Positions 52,601-59,245 of a stretch of 64,000 nucleotides of DNA are shown piece after piece. Every line of letters starts with the position of its first letter. The stretch's first letter is position 1. A program made the translations under genes and the position numbers. This DNA comes from Chaenocephalus aceratus (Eukaryota > Chordata > Actinopteri > Perciformes > Channichthyidae): positions 1 through 64,000 of the forward strand of contig JAMFTG010000121.1 of NCBI GenBank assembly GCA_023974075.1, in the 5' to 3' direction. Below the pieces are notes generated by a model. The model saw only the letters and a program-made list of their open reading frames with translations, was not told the origin of the DNA and did no database searches.

Positions 52601-55288
52601 CCATTGGACTCCTTTGTTTACTTCCTGGACATCGTGACATCACAATGTAAGACTTGCGCTTCTATTGGCTAGCACTCCAACACATTGTACGTGATTGGCT
52701 AAGGGGCGGGACATCTCTAAGCGGTTGACTAATAACAACAGAGCCGGCCAGCTAACCAATAAGAGCAGACTAGGCTCTGGTATCAGACAGAGGGTGAGAA
52801 GAGGTGCTGTAGCACAGACAGTATGAGAGAAATAAAGAGCTTTTTGAACATTAAATCATGGAGACACTACATACTGATATACTCCTGAACATCAGCAGGA
52901 GAGGACTCTTTAAAGTAGAGACACTACATACTGATACACTCCTGAACATCAGCAGGAGAGGACTCTTTAAAGTAGAGACACTACATACTGATATACACCT
53001 GAACATCAGCAGGAGAGGACTCTTTAAAGTAGAGACACTACATACTGATATACACCTGAACATCAGCAGGAGAGGACTCTTTAAAGTAGAGACACTACAT
53101 ACTGATACACTCCTGAACATCAGCAGGAGAGGACTCTTTAAAGTAGAGACACTACATACTGATATACACCTGAACATCAGCAGGAGAGGACTCTTTAAAG
53201 TAGAGACACTACATACTGATATACACCTGAACATCAGCAGGAGAGGACTCTTTAAAGTAGAGACACTACATACTGATATACACCTGAACATCAGCAGGAG
53301 AGGACTCTTTAAAGTAGAGACACTACATACTGATATACACCTGAACATCAGCAGGAGAGGACTCTTTAAAGTAGAGACACTACATACTGATATACACCTG
53401 AACATCAGCAGGAGAGGACTCTTTAAAGTAGAGACATTACATACTGATATACACCTGAACATCAGCAGGAGAGGACTCTTTAAAGTAGAGACACTACATA
53501 CTGATATACACCTGAACATCAGCAGGAGAGGACTCTTTAAAGTAGAGACACTACATACTGATATACACCTGAACATCAGCAGGAGAGGACTCTTTAAAGT
53601 AGAGACACTACAGACTGATATACACCTGAACATCAGCAGGAGAGGACTCTTTAAAGTAGAGACACTACATACTGATATACACCTGAACATCAGCAGGAGA
53701 GGACTCTTTAAAGTAGAGACACTACACACTGATATACACCTGAACATCAGCAGGAGAGGACTCTTTAAAGTAGAGACACTACATACTGATATACACCTGA
53801 ACATCAGCAGGAGAGGACTCTTTAAAGTAGAGACACTACATACTGATATACACCTGAACATCAGCAGGAGAGGACTCTTTAAAGTAGAGACACTACATAC
53901 TGATATACACCTGAACATCAGCAGGAGAGGACTCTTTAAAGTAGAGACATTACATACTGATATACACCTGAACATCAGCAGGAGAGGACTCTTTAAAGTA
54001 GAGACACTACATACTGATATACACCTGAACATCAGCAGGAGAGGACTCTTTAAAGTAGAGACTCTACATACTGATATACACCTGAACATCAGCAGGAGAG
54101 GACTCTTTAAAGTAGAGACACTGCATACTGATATACACCTGAACATCAGCAGGAGAGGACTCTTTAAAGTAGAGACACTACATACTGATATACACCTGAA
54201 CATCAGCAGGAGAGGACTCTTTAAAGTAGAGACATTACATACTGATATACACCTGAACATCAGCAGGAGAGGACTCTTTAAAGTAGAGACACTACATACT
54301 GATATACACCTGAACATCAGCAGGAGAGGACTCTTTAAAGTAGAGACATTACATACTGATATACACCTGAACATCAGCAGGAGAGGACTCTTTAAAGTAG
54401 AGACACTGCATACTGATATACACCTGAACATCAGCAGGAGAGGACTCTTTAAAGTAGAGACACTACATACTGATATACACCTGAACATCAGCAGGAGAGG
54501 ACTCTTTAAAGTAGAGACATTACATACTGATATACACCTGAACATCAGCAGGAGAGGACTCTTTAAAGTAGAGACACTACATACTGATATACACCTGAAC
54601 ATCAGCAGGAGAGGACTCTTTAAAGTAGAGACACTACATACTGATATACACCTGAACATCAGCAGGAGAGGACTCTTTAAAGTAGAGACACTACATACTG
54701 ATATACACCTGAACATCAGCAGGAGAGGACTCTTTAAAGTAGAGACATTACATACTGATATACACCTGAACATCAGCAGGAGAGGACTCTTTAAAGTAGA
54801 GACACTACATACTGATATACACCTGAACATCAGCAGGAGAGGACTCTTTAAAGTAGAGACACTACATACTGATATACACCTGAACATCAGCAGGAGAGGA
54901 CTCTTTAAAGTAGAGACACTACATACTGATATACACCTGAACATCAGCAGGAGAGGACTCTTTAAAGTAGAGACACTACATACTGATATACACCTGAACA
55001 TCAGCAGGAGAGGACTCTTTAAAGTAGAGACATTACATACTGATATACACATGAACATCAGCAGGAGAGGACTCTTTAAAGTAGAGACACTACATACTGA
55101 TATACACCTGAACATCAGCAGGAGAGGACTCTTTAAAGTAGAGACACTACATACTGATATACACCTGAACATCAGCAGAATAAAGGGCTCATTTAACCCA
55201 GTGACTAAAGGAGCTTTCTTGTGTCAAGTGTCATGCTGTTAGTTTGTGCTCACCTTCCTTTCCCTTTATTATCTTCTTTGTGAGACAT
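33783..55288 (-). CDS. hdac11: histone deacetylase 11 (class IV), complete, 10 coding exons
   Basis: Zinc-dependent class IV lysine deacylase; in vertebrates it removes long-chain fatty acyl groups and acetyl groups from lysine. Joined exons (minus strand): 55288-55254, 52441-52293, 48589-48489, 47560-47444, 45061-45019, 44313-44237, 42667-42605, 38891-38795, 34903-34725, 34025-33783; total 1104 nt, 367 residues plus stop (human 347). Every intron is GT-AG and all phases agree. Landmarks: YNITFMGLEKLHPFDAGKWG (N-terminal core), GGGFHHCSSDRGGGFCAYAD with H153/H154, IIDLDAHQGNGHERDF with zinc ligands D192 and H194, VYNAGTD with D272, TSGGYQKRTARIIADSILNL with Y315. All are offset +11 from human H142/H143, D181, H183, D261 and Y304. 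The N-terminus (MSHKEDNKGKGSSHH) is the only poorly conserved part. Introns of 0.7-3.9 kb hold most of the transposons of the window. fbln2 follows downstream on the same strand, as in human 3p25. Confidence 0.97.
34130..34660. repeat. 21-bp GTCAAAATTCTGACGAAAGAA minisatellite in hdac11 intron
   Basis: Between the last two hdac11 exons: a core of about ten near-tandem units of 'agtcaaaattctgacgaaag' at 34195-34420, flanked by looser 'gagaaaaaagtcaaaattct' repeats. Composition is strongly A-rich on the plus strand. Confidence 0.85.
34725..34903 (-). CDS. hdac11: hdac11 coding exon 9
   Basis: Acceptor TTACTCCAG, donor CAG|GTACTG. Encodes AIKRKVELDWGTEDSEYLQK through DIIVYNAGTDVLDGDPLGGL and SISPQ. 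It holds zinc ligand D272. Entry phase 1, exit phase 0. Confidence 0.96.
35091..36816. mobile_element. hAT element with internal 37-bp array, in hdac11 intron
   Basis: The termini CAGAGAGGGCAAAAGTAC and TACTTCCCACCTCTG are inverted in their first bases. Flanks ACAATTGT at 35083-35090 and ACAATTGC at 36817-36824 match 7 of 8, as expected for an ageing hAT duplication. The outer parts are 'acttctacttttac'-type sequence common in fish hATs. Roughly 1.3 kb of the 1.7 kb is tandem array. A second array-bearing copy lies at 50737-52148 and a left half at 9105-9651. Confidence 0.85.
35388..36710. repeat. 37-bp minisatellite array E1 inside a hAT
   Basis: About 35 units of 37 bp: 'acaggtatttgtgttcaaca' followed by 'tgtaagaagtagaaagt'. 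Variants are gtg/gag/ggg at the 'ttgNg' site, taag/tgag and agtag/attag. It is unrelated in sequence to the 37-mer at 1-896. Confidence 0.96.
36825..38439. other. hdac11 intron, nothing recognised
   Basis: Intronic sequence between exons 38891-38795 and 34903-34725. No other gene is supported. The 63-codon frame near 37600 is unremarkable. Confidence 0.5.
38440..38545. repeat. 21-bp 'GACCGTTGCTAGGGAGAACA' tandem repeat
   Basis: Five imperfect units of 'agaccgttgctagggagaac' in a larger repeat also present at about 39595-39690 (three units) and 44605-44660 (two units). Each is followed by 'aggatc..agagactatatgcagt..tatatca', so the surrounding sequence is a common interspersed element. Confidence 0.8.
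38795..38891 (-). CDS. hdac11: hdac11 coding exon 8
   Basis: Acceptor CTGTTGTAG, donor AAA A|GTGAGA. Encodes GNGHERDFLDDKRVFIMDVY and NRYIYPADTFAK. Exit phase 1. Confidence 0.95.
39530..39700. repeat. second copy of the GACCGTTGC interspersed repeat
   Basis: 'gattagttgaatactcaatt', then three units of 'agaccgttgctagggagag', then 'ggatcaaaggactatgtgca'. Parallel to the copies at about 38400-38570 and 44535-44690. Confidence 0.7.
39838..40075. repeat. 40-bp minisatellite (GGAAGTAAACACTAAAGGGA)
   Basis: About five copies of 'ggaagtaaacactaaaggga' plus 'acagcagaagaagacagaca'. A single related unit occurs at about 44895-44940, again just after the GACCGTTGC repeat, so the array grew within that element. 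Confidence 0.8.
40079..42190. mobile_element. tandem dimer of a TIR transposon, in hdac11 intron
   Basis: Two head-to-tail copies (40079-41140 and 41141-42190, offset 1056 bp) that are nearly identical apart from small indels and scattered substitutions. The outer ends are GGCTGCAGTCGAATAG and CTATCCGACTGCAGCC, inverted with one mismatch, and AT dinucleotides flank both sides. The internal junction reads CTATCCGACTGTAGTCGAATAG, two termini fused by overlap. Neither copy encodes a recognisable transposase; the 65-75 codon frames are duplicated accordingly. Confidence 0.85.
42191..42604. other. hdac11 intron, nothing recognised
   Basis: Short intronic segment between the dimer transposon and exon 42667-42605. 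Confidence 0.5.
42605..42667 (-). CDS. hdac11: hdac11 coding exon 7
   Basis: Acceptor GTTTCTCAG, donor CAG|GTGAGC. Encodes FLFERVEGISRATIIDLDAH plus Q. Carries zinc ligands D192 and H194. 21 codons, phase 0 both sides. Confidence 0.97.
43570..43667. repeat. (GAA)n microsatellite
   Basis: About 32 uninterrupted GAA units inside the MITE. The sister element near 45570 keeps only about four (complementary CTT). Confidence 0.97.
43731..43774. repeat. perfect 20-bp hairpin
   Basis: GTACTTAGTTCATGAGAACT, loop AAAG, then its exact reverse complement. It lies at the inner edge of the MITE's right end. Confidence 0.95.
44237..44313 (-). CDS. hdac11: hdac11 coding exon 6
   Basis: Acceptor TTTCCCAG, donor AAG|GTAGCT. 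With one base from the previous exon it encodes GGGFHHCSSDRGGGFCAYAD and ITLAIK, including catalytic H153 and H154. Confidence 0.97.
44535..44960. repeat. third copy of the GACCGTTGC interspersed repeat
   Basis: 'cgatttagtcgaatacttga' through 'agaccgttgttaaggagaac' to 'gaagacagacaggaagtaaa'. Same order as the copies at 38.4 kb and 39.5-40.1 kb, with the subrepeats least expanded here. Confidence 0.65.
45019..45061 (-). CDS. hdac11: hdac11 coding exon 5
   Basis: Acceptor TTTCTACCACAG, donor GTG G|GTGAGT. Encodes AGKLAIDRGWAVNV; exit phase 1. The short 43-nt exon is below usual open-frame cut-offs. Confidence 0.95.
45666..45720. repeat. perfect 27-bp palindrome with 1-nt centre
   Basis: Arms 45666-45692 and 45694-45720 are exact reverse complements around a single G at 45693; the arm contains 'cttcagtagaagctgctggg'. 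This gives the same peptide in two opposite frames. It probably exists as a cruciform or hairpin in single-stranded DNA or RNA. Confidence 0.97.
45956..45991. repeat. perfect 16-bp hairpin
   Basis: CTCGAAAGTCCCTGCT, loop CTCT, then its exact reverse complement. Another 8-bp hairpin (GCTCTTTT...AAAAGAGC) precedes it at 45933-45953. Confidence 0.93.
46318..47350. repeat. 37-bp minisatellite array A2
   Basis: About 28 units of 'ggggacacatgttgatgtag' plus 'aagagacatgaagaaga', the reverse complement of array A1. Variants (acatattg, gacgtgaag, 41-bp units with 'gtacgtag') are clustered, e.g. gacgtg units only at 46945-47130, indicating local unit-by-unit spread. Three minus frames of about 380 codons arise from this and are not genes. 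Confidence 0.97.
47444..47560 (-). CDS. hdac11: hdac11 coding exon 4
   Basis: Acceptor CATTTATCTCAG, donor ATG|GTAGCT. Encodes WSVVVANITEIPPLIFLPNF then LVQRRVLRPLRTQTGGTIM; 39 codons, phase 0 both sides, near-identical to vertebrate HDAC11. Confidence 0.97.
47561..48488. other. hdac11 intron, nothing recognised
   Basis: AT-rich intronic DNA. A 'gtaactgtaaggcaatacagttaca' type stretch near 48270-48300 (written here with spacing ignored: gtaactgtaa / ggcaatacag / ttaca) hints at a decayed hAT end. Confidence 0.4.
48489..48589 (-). CDS. hdac11: hdac11 coding exon 3
   Basis: Acceptor TTCTGTCTCAG, donor AAG|GTCACT (a weaker donor). Encodes EEQFLTDENMVEAREASEED and LLVVHTKRYLNKLK. Entry phase 1, exit phase 0, matching the human exon limits. 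Confidence 0.94.
48590..49017. other. hdac11 intron, nothing firm
   Basis: Short A-rich blocks near 48800-48910 resemble fish non-LTR tails ('caaagacgctttacaaaaaa') but are too decayed to assign. Confidence 0.4.
49018..49682 (+). mobile_element. TTAA MITE, unexpanded sibling of the 37-mer host
   Basis: Flanked by TTAA at 49014-49017 and 49683-49686. Termini AGGTCACCTATCATGC and GCATGATAGGTCCCCT are inverted repeats. Near the right end it holds one single unit related to the 37-mer: 'ggggacacattgatgtataa' plus 'aagacatcacaaag' (49626-49660). No tandem array is present. Confidence 0.92.
49690..50736. other. hdac11 intron with LINE tails and AT microsatellite
   Basis: Two fragments resembling Rex1-like tails: 'gcataagacaatacaacctt' near 50195-50220 and 'gtgcaatgacaatacaccct' near 50463-50500, followed by 'gaattgaattgaatg'. 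(AT)n lies at 50549-50571. No gene. Confidence 0.45.
50737..51333. repeat. 37-bp minisatellite array E2
   Basis: About 16 units of the same 37-mer as 35388-36710, mostly the 'gag' variant, suggesting independent homogenisation of the two arrays. Confidence 0.95.
51391..52101 (+). mobile_element. TTAA MITE with an 11-mer array
   Basis: Flanked by TTAA at 51387-51390 and 52102-52105. Starts AGGAGACCTATCATGC and ends GCATGAGAGCTCCCCT. Same family as 49018-49682: shared 'ccaaacagatcat', 'gagatttgggta', 'ggaggaaaagagag' and one single subterminal 'ggggacaaattcatgtataa' unit. An 11-bp array has grown in its middle instead. Confidence 0.9.
51601..51870. repeat. 11-bp GTTACCATGCT array
   Basis: About 24 units of 'gttaccatgct' with ccg/ctg and acc/atc variants. 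Frames through it give repeated 'MLLPCCYHAVT' peptides; these are artefacts. Confidence 0.95.
52150..52225 (+). repeat. Rex1-like LINE tail fragment
   Basis: 'ctctgagggactaataaaag' followed by 'gtattctgattctgaat' is the typical end of fish LINE copies. Only the tail is present. Confidence 0.55.
52293..52441 (-). CDS. hdac11: hdac11 coding exon 2
   Basis: Acceptor CCTTTTCCAG, donor AAA G|GTGAGC. Encodes SHHTDLYAHIPLTCLPIVYH, then PDYNITFMGLEKLHPFDAGK and WGKVIHFLK. Entry phase 2, exit phase 1. Confidence 0.96.
52501..55192 (+). mobile_element. 2.7-kb TTAA MITE carrying 40 copies of the 57-mer, in hdac11 intron
   Basis: Flanked by TTAA at 52497-52500 and 55193-55196. Starts GAGGCCCTATTATGC and ends CAGAATAAAGGGCTCAT, imperfect inverted ends. 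The unique left part (52501-52857) is shared with 21106-21457 (reverse) and partly with 24480-25743 and 59866-60430. The rest is array. Confidence 0.9.
52876..55155 (+). repeat. 57-bp satellite array B3 (40 units)
   Basis: 2280 bp = exactly 40 monomers. Frequent variants are 'gagacattacat' (several scattered units) and 'tactcctgaac' (first units). Open through its whole length on both strands (773 and 794 codons) because 57 = 3 x 19 and no monomer has gained a stop in those frames. Confidence 0.97.
55254..55288 (-). CDS. hdac11: hdac11 first coding exon
   Basis: ATG at 55288 (G at -3) and 11 codons plus 2 bases (MSHKEDNKGKG + AG) to the donor AAG|GTGAGC. The split codon AG|C and phase 2 fit the next exon exactly. 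Assigned from splice logic and phase because the N-terminus is poorly conserved. Confidence 0.8.
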
Positions 55289-55313
55289 GTCTTTCAGGCA
55301 TTGCTACTTTCAC
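55289..55313 (-). other. hdac11: hdac11 5' UTR segment with a short overlapping uORF
   Basis: The acceptor CCCTTTTTCCCCAAG implies an exon start at 55313. An upstream ATG about 12 bases before the main start, in another frame, opens a 10-codon uORF that ends with TAA inside the coding exon. Confidence 0.5.
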
Positions 55314-55324
55314 CTTGGGGAAAA

Positions 55325-55960
55325 AGGGAAACATGAAATGCATTTACGTGTAACTTCCACAACAGTAGACAGTAACTCTATTTAAATGTTTTTTAATCAA
55401 ATACATTTGATAATATTCATAGCATATTCTATTTGTATGTATTATGAATTATACTTATTTTCTTATTTATTATATTTTATATTTTATTTGTTATTCTTTA
55501 AAAATGTAGTTGTATTTAGTTTAAATGCATTAAGTAATTAAGTGTTTATTTAGCAATTTACTTTGTACAAAGAACTTAATATACATCTCCAAATACATCC
55601 ATGGACAATGAACTAGGACCCGATGCATTATAGACAATACAAAGATAAGTAATACAACTAATTACAAAACTTTAAAACCTTTGCAACTATTCAACTGCGC
55701 AATATCCCTTAGGATTATCACTGTTGTAAAGTGAACATTTCAAGCAATAATATATATGTTTTACTAATGCTAATACACCCCTATTATAATTGAAGAACAA
55801 TGTGCCATTTTTTTTTTTACCTTTAAGTTCTTATGTTTATTTAACATATGTTTTATTTTATTGCATTTAGTTTTATTTTATTATTTTATTGTATTTTATA
55901 GAAACAAAAATAAAACAAGCAACTGTCAGTAAAACCCAAATCTCCCCTGGAATACATAAA
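55325..55960. other. hdac11 first intron, AT-rich, nothing recognised
   Basis: Strongly A/T-biased sequence without repeat borders or exons. Confidence 0.5.
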
Positions 55961-55964
55961 GCAT

Positions 55965-55976
55965 CGCGCATGCGCA
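55965..55976. promoter_or_regulatory. NRF1-type site CGCGCATGCGCA
   Basis: A perfect match to the palindromic NRF1 consensus YGCGCAYGCGCR, inside a small CpG-containing patch (about 55960-56410) otherwise surrounded by AT-rich DNA. It lies just inside the predicted hdac11 first intron and about 85 bases upstream of a possible plus-strand first exon. Confidence 0.6.
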
Positions 55977-56061
55977 GTGACATGTGTACATTTTCAGAGA
56001 CGCAAAAGCACCATGAACGGCACAAGGAAACGACACACACACACACACACCGCCTCAAAAC

Positions 56062-56094
56062 ATGGATGAGCAGGTCTCTAATTATGTGTTCCAG
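56062..56094 (+). CDS. candidate first coding exon of an unknown divergent gene
   Basis: ATG in good context (A at -3, G at +4) followed by MDEQVSNYVFQ and a donor CAG|GTAATT. It lies downstream of the NRF1 site on the plus strand. No following exon was recognised, so this may be chance. The protein is not recognised. Confidence 0.2.
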
Positions 56095-56190
56095 GTAATT
56101 TTAAATTTGAAGGACACAACGTTATCACGGTTACTGCCTGAAACAGACCGGAAGTGTTTCAGAGGACAGAAACCAGCCGCTGTCACTCAC

Positions 56191-56400
56191 CTGTCAGACT
56201 GTGGAGGAAACAGCCTCTGGAAATAAGAAGTTACTGCAGACTGTAAACATATTTCCTTCCCGACATGCTTTGACTCTGTTTATTCCTCCGGAGCCTGCTG
56301 ACAGAAAGGAAATCGGGTTTTATTGACAGTATTTCTTCACAGTATCCGTCCTGCTGCTGTCGCGCTGCTACGCTCATTACGTAACATACGTAGAAATCGC
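56191..56400 (-). promoter_or_regulatory. hdac11: probable hdac11 promoter / non-coding first exon
   Basis: On the minus strand the stretch ends GTCTGACAG|GTGAGT, a consensus donor at 56191, 877 bp before the acceptor at 55313. The patch has several CpGs (cgtaatgagcgtagcagcgc) in AT-rich surroundings. The transcription start is not determined. Confidence 0.45.
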
Positions 56401-56610
56401 TCACGTAAAAACACACGCAGATTTAAAGCAGAAGAAACACGAAGTCCAGACAGATTTCACTTTCAGATTTATTTCACTGTTATTACTAAAGAATACTTCC
56501 AGTGTTTCTAATGCTCCAGGCTGGACTTAAGGCTTAATTTTGATGCTGCAAAATATACCCTATAGTTTCAATAACTCTGCCTGTAAATATAATAACATTG
56601 TGCAACATTA

Positions 56611-56813
56611 GATTACATCACATGTCACTTGTCAGACGCTTTTATCCAAAGCGCCTTACATACTCAATACTGTGGGCAATCTCCGCAGGAGAAATTTGGG
56701 GTGAAGTGTCTTGCCAGGAGGGACACAACGACATGCTGACTGCAGTGGGGTTTGAACCTGTGCTCCCCCTGACACGAACAACAAAGCACTAGACCACTAC
56801 GCCACACGCCTCC
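56611..56813 (+). repeat. teleost interspersed repeat, second copy
   Basis: Same order as 5182-5356: 'cttttatccaaagcgcctta', 'atactgtgggcaatc', 'acacaacgacatgctgactg', 'tggggtttgaacc'. The end 'accactacgccac' is better kept here. Confidence 0.75.
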
Positions 56814-56819
56814 TGCAAC

Positions 56820-57940
56820 AATACTGCTCTTGTGCAATTTACACCTGATTGTATTTATTTTTTTATATCGGTGACTTCAATACTTTTATATGTTCACATT
56901 TTCCTGGAAAAAAACTGCAATTTTTTTTTATTTATAATGGTGTATGTATTTTTCTACTTATTTTTTGTTTAATATTATTGTTTATTAAAGCGTACTTTCC
57001 TTTTTAATCCTACTCTTTATTTTGTCCTTGCATAAGTGGATCGGTACAAAGCCTTGGCTATCCCTTAAAATAGCCAATTTCCCTGGTTTTTAATGCCCTA
57101 ATAGGATCTTATGTTTACAAGTATCAGAATTATGCAATTAAATAGTAACTTACATTTGTAACCACTTCTGCAAAACTTACTTGAAACAAGACAAGTACAC
57201 CCTTCATTAATTAATCACATGTAATCCATTACGCCCCAATCGTGAGAGAACCTCAAAGGTTTGATAGTCCCTTTCAGGTGGATATTTGAACCATCAATAA
57301 TCACATGTTGTTTTTTAGCATTGCTCAGCAGAAAGCAATGCGACGATAAGTCTCCCAAATGTTGATTATTTCATCAGTTTAAAGATCACTTCTACATCTA
57401 TCCCTTTCAAATCTAACATGCCTCAGTTGCTATAATTTTTATTATGTTTAGTATAATTATTCAGGTTTGCCGCGGGGTCTTAAAAAGTATTAAAAGTTGA
57501 TAAATCAATGTATAAAAACAGCTGACTTTGAATTTAAAAAGTGAATAAAAGAGTCATGATTTTCACACAGCGACGCCATGCTGTTCAGTGGCACATCGAG
57601 AAACTCCTGGGGTTGTGTTCCCAGCATGCCTCTCTGCCTCCATTGGGAGCTCCACCACAGCCACTGACAGCACAATGGAGGTCCTGATGGAGGAAGGCCT
57701 CCAGCGTGGACATCAATGTGCCGTCAACACACTCCTCTGATCCACACACACACGTCTGACAGCTACTCCCAAGTCTCCACAACACTCACACCACTTGATG
57801 GGAGAGTGGAAGTGCAACACAACAGAATGAGACACCACTCTGCAGCCTTTTATGTGAAGGAGGACTGCAAGGCATTATGCTTTGAAACATAGGAGATATA
57901 GAGGACGTTTTAACGCTTCTTTTTCCAGGTAAAAGTGTAT
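56820..57940. other. non-coding stretch, nothing recognised
   Basis: AT-rich to about 57540, then a more GC-rich 230-bp segment with no recognisable coding content. Confidence 0.4.
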
Positions 57941-57945
57941 ATATG

Positions 57946-57946
<1 letters not shown>

Positions 57947-58019
<73 letters not shown>
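57947..58019. repeat. (CA)n microsatellite
   Basis: About 36 uninterrupted CA units. The 'CVCVCV' open frames on the minus strand are artefacts. Confidence 0.98.
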
Positions 58020-58022
<3 letters not shown>

Positions 58023-58541
58023 CTGGTTTGTAGGATTTGATTTGGAGATATTATGAAATGCAAATAAGAAAAGAGGAAGAAGAAACTCTCCTTGTCGTTA
58101 AACATATTCACTTCAAGCTTTCATTCATATTCACATACTCAACATAACATGGAAAATGTTCGGGTAATATCGATAACTTTTGGATGACTAAATAATACTT
58201 TGAAGCTATGCTAGTTTAGCTAATATTGAAACAATGTTTTCTTGTTATAACTTGTCTCTTTAAGATATGACCAGGGTTGGTTGGGTTACTTTAAAAATGT
58301 ACTCCGTTACAATTAGATGTGATCTGAGTATCACAATATAAAAGTAATCCGTTACTTTTGGACTACCTCAATATCAAATGTAATGCTAATAAATACAAAA
58401 GAAAATATATATCAATAAGATGTTTTTTATGACGTAAGACGACAGAACAATGTGACCTTAGAAAAGAGGAAGATATTTAGGATCAACAATGATTGAATTG
58501 ATAGGAAAACCTGCCTTTCATTCAGCACATTCAATTGAAAC

Positions 58542-59238
58542 TAGGGCCGGGACTTTAACGCGTTACTTAAGATTAATTAATTACACAAAAATGAACGCGT
58601 TAAAAAAATTAACGCATTTTAATCGCACTTATTTTTGCACAGCGGAACGTTTCTCACTGGATGAGTTTCAGGCGTACCGATTATACTGGAGCACCAACTA
58701 ACGTTCATGACTTCAGCATGGGACTTCAAACAACAACAAACCACGGGGAACAATAGTCAAACATGAACGAACAAGCTGATGAGACCGCTTTGGTCGGCCC
58801 CGTGGAGGGGACATTTTGTTTTAAAAAACGGACGGATGGAAGCGTGGATAAGAGCAGGGCGGTGTGCAAATTATGCAAAAAAGAATTTGCATATCACCGC
58901 AGCACATCAAGCCTAAAGTATCACCTAATGCAAAGCATGTAGCAGCTAGCGTGGACGTTAGCCCGACTCCGAGTGCAAGGAACCACACCCTGACCCAACC
59001 CACACTCAACCAGAGGACTGGTTTCAGGGCCAGGATAAGTGAGTCCACGTCTGAGAGGATAACCAGCTCACTGGATGCACTCGACTGTCGACCACCTGGA
59101 GTCACATCCATGTGGAAACTGCTTCTCACTGTTCTCAGGTCAAATATGTATATTTGATTAAAAATGCGATTAATTTCGATTAATTAATTACAAAGCCTCT
59201 AATTAATTAGATACATTTTTAATCGAGACCCGGCTCTA
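58542..59238 (+). mobile_element. internally deleted ZBED-type hAT with perfect target duplication
   Basis: The termini TAGGGCCGGGACTTTAACGC and CGAGACCCGGCTCTA are flanked by the 8-bp duplication ATTGAAAC at 58534-58541 and 59239-59246. Subterminal 'aacgcgtta' and 'gattaattaatta' motifs. It carries the 5' end of a transposase gene with a BED finger; the rest is deleted. Confidence 0.94.
58763..58942 (+). CDS. 59-residue BED-finger ORF of a deleted hAT transposase
   Basis: Starts MNEQADETALVGPVEG and reads TFCFKKRTDGSVDKSRAVCK, LCKKEFAYHRSTSSLKYHLM, then QSM and TAG. This is a BED finger with C-x2-C and a histidine pair (H of YHRS and H of KYHL); the usual final H of '..AKH' appears changed to QSM. 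ZBED/hAT transposases begin this way. The stop sits right after the finger, so this copy could at most make an isolated DNA-binding peptide. Expression is unknown. Confidence 0.7.
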   Translation: MNEQADETALVGPVEGTFCFKKRTDGSVDKSRAVCKLCKKEFAYHRSTSSLKYHLMQSM

Positions 59239-59245
59239 ATTGAAA

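Noticed and set aside
57786..58111. Cys/Val-rich ORFs
   Set aside because: Translation of a CA microsatellite.
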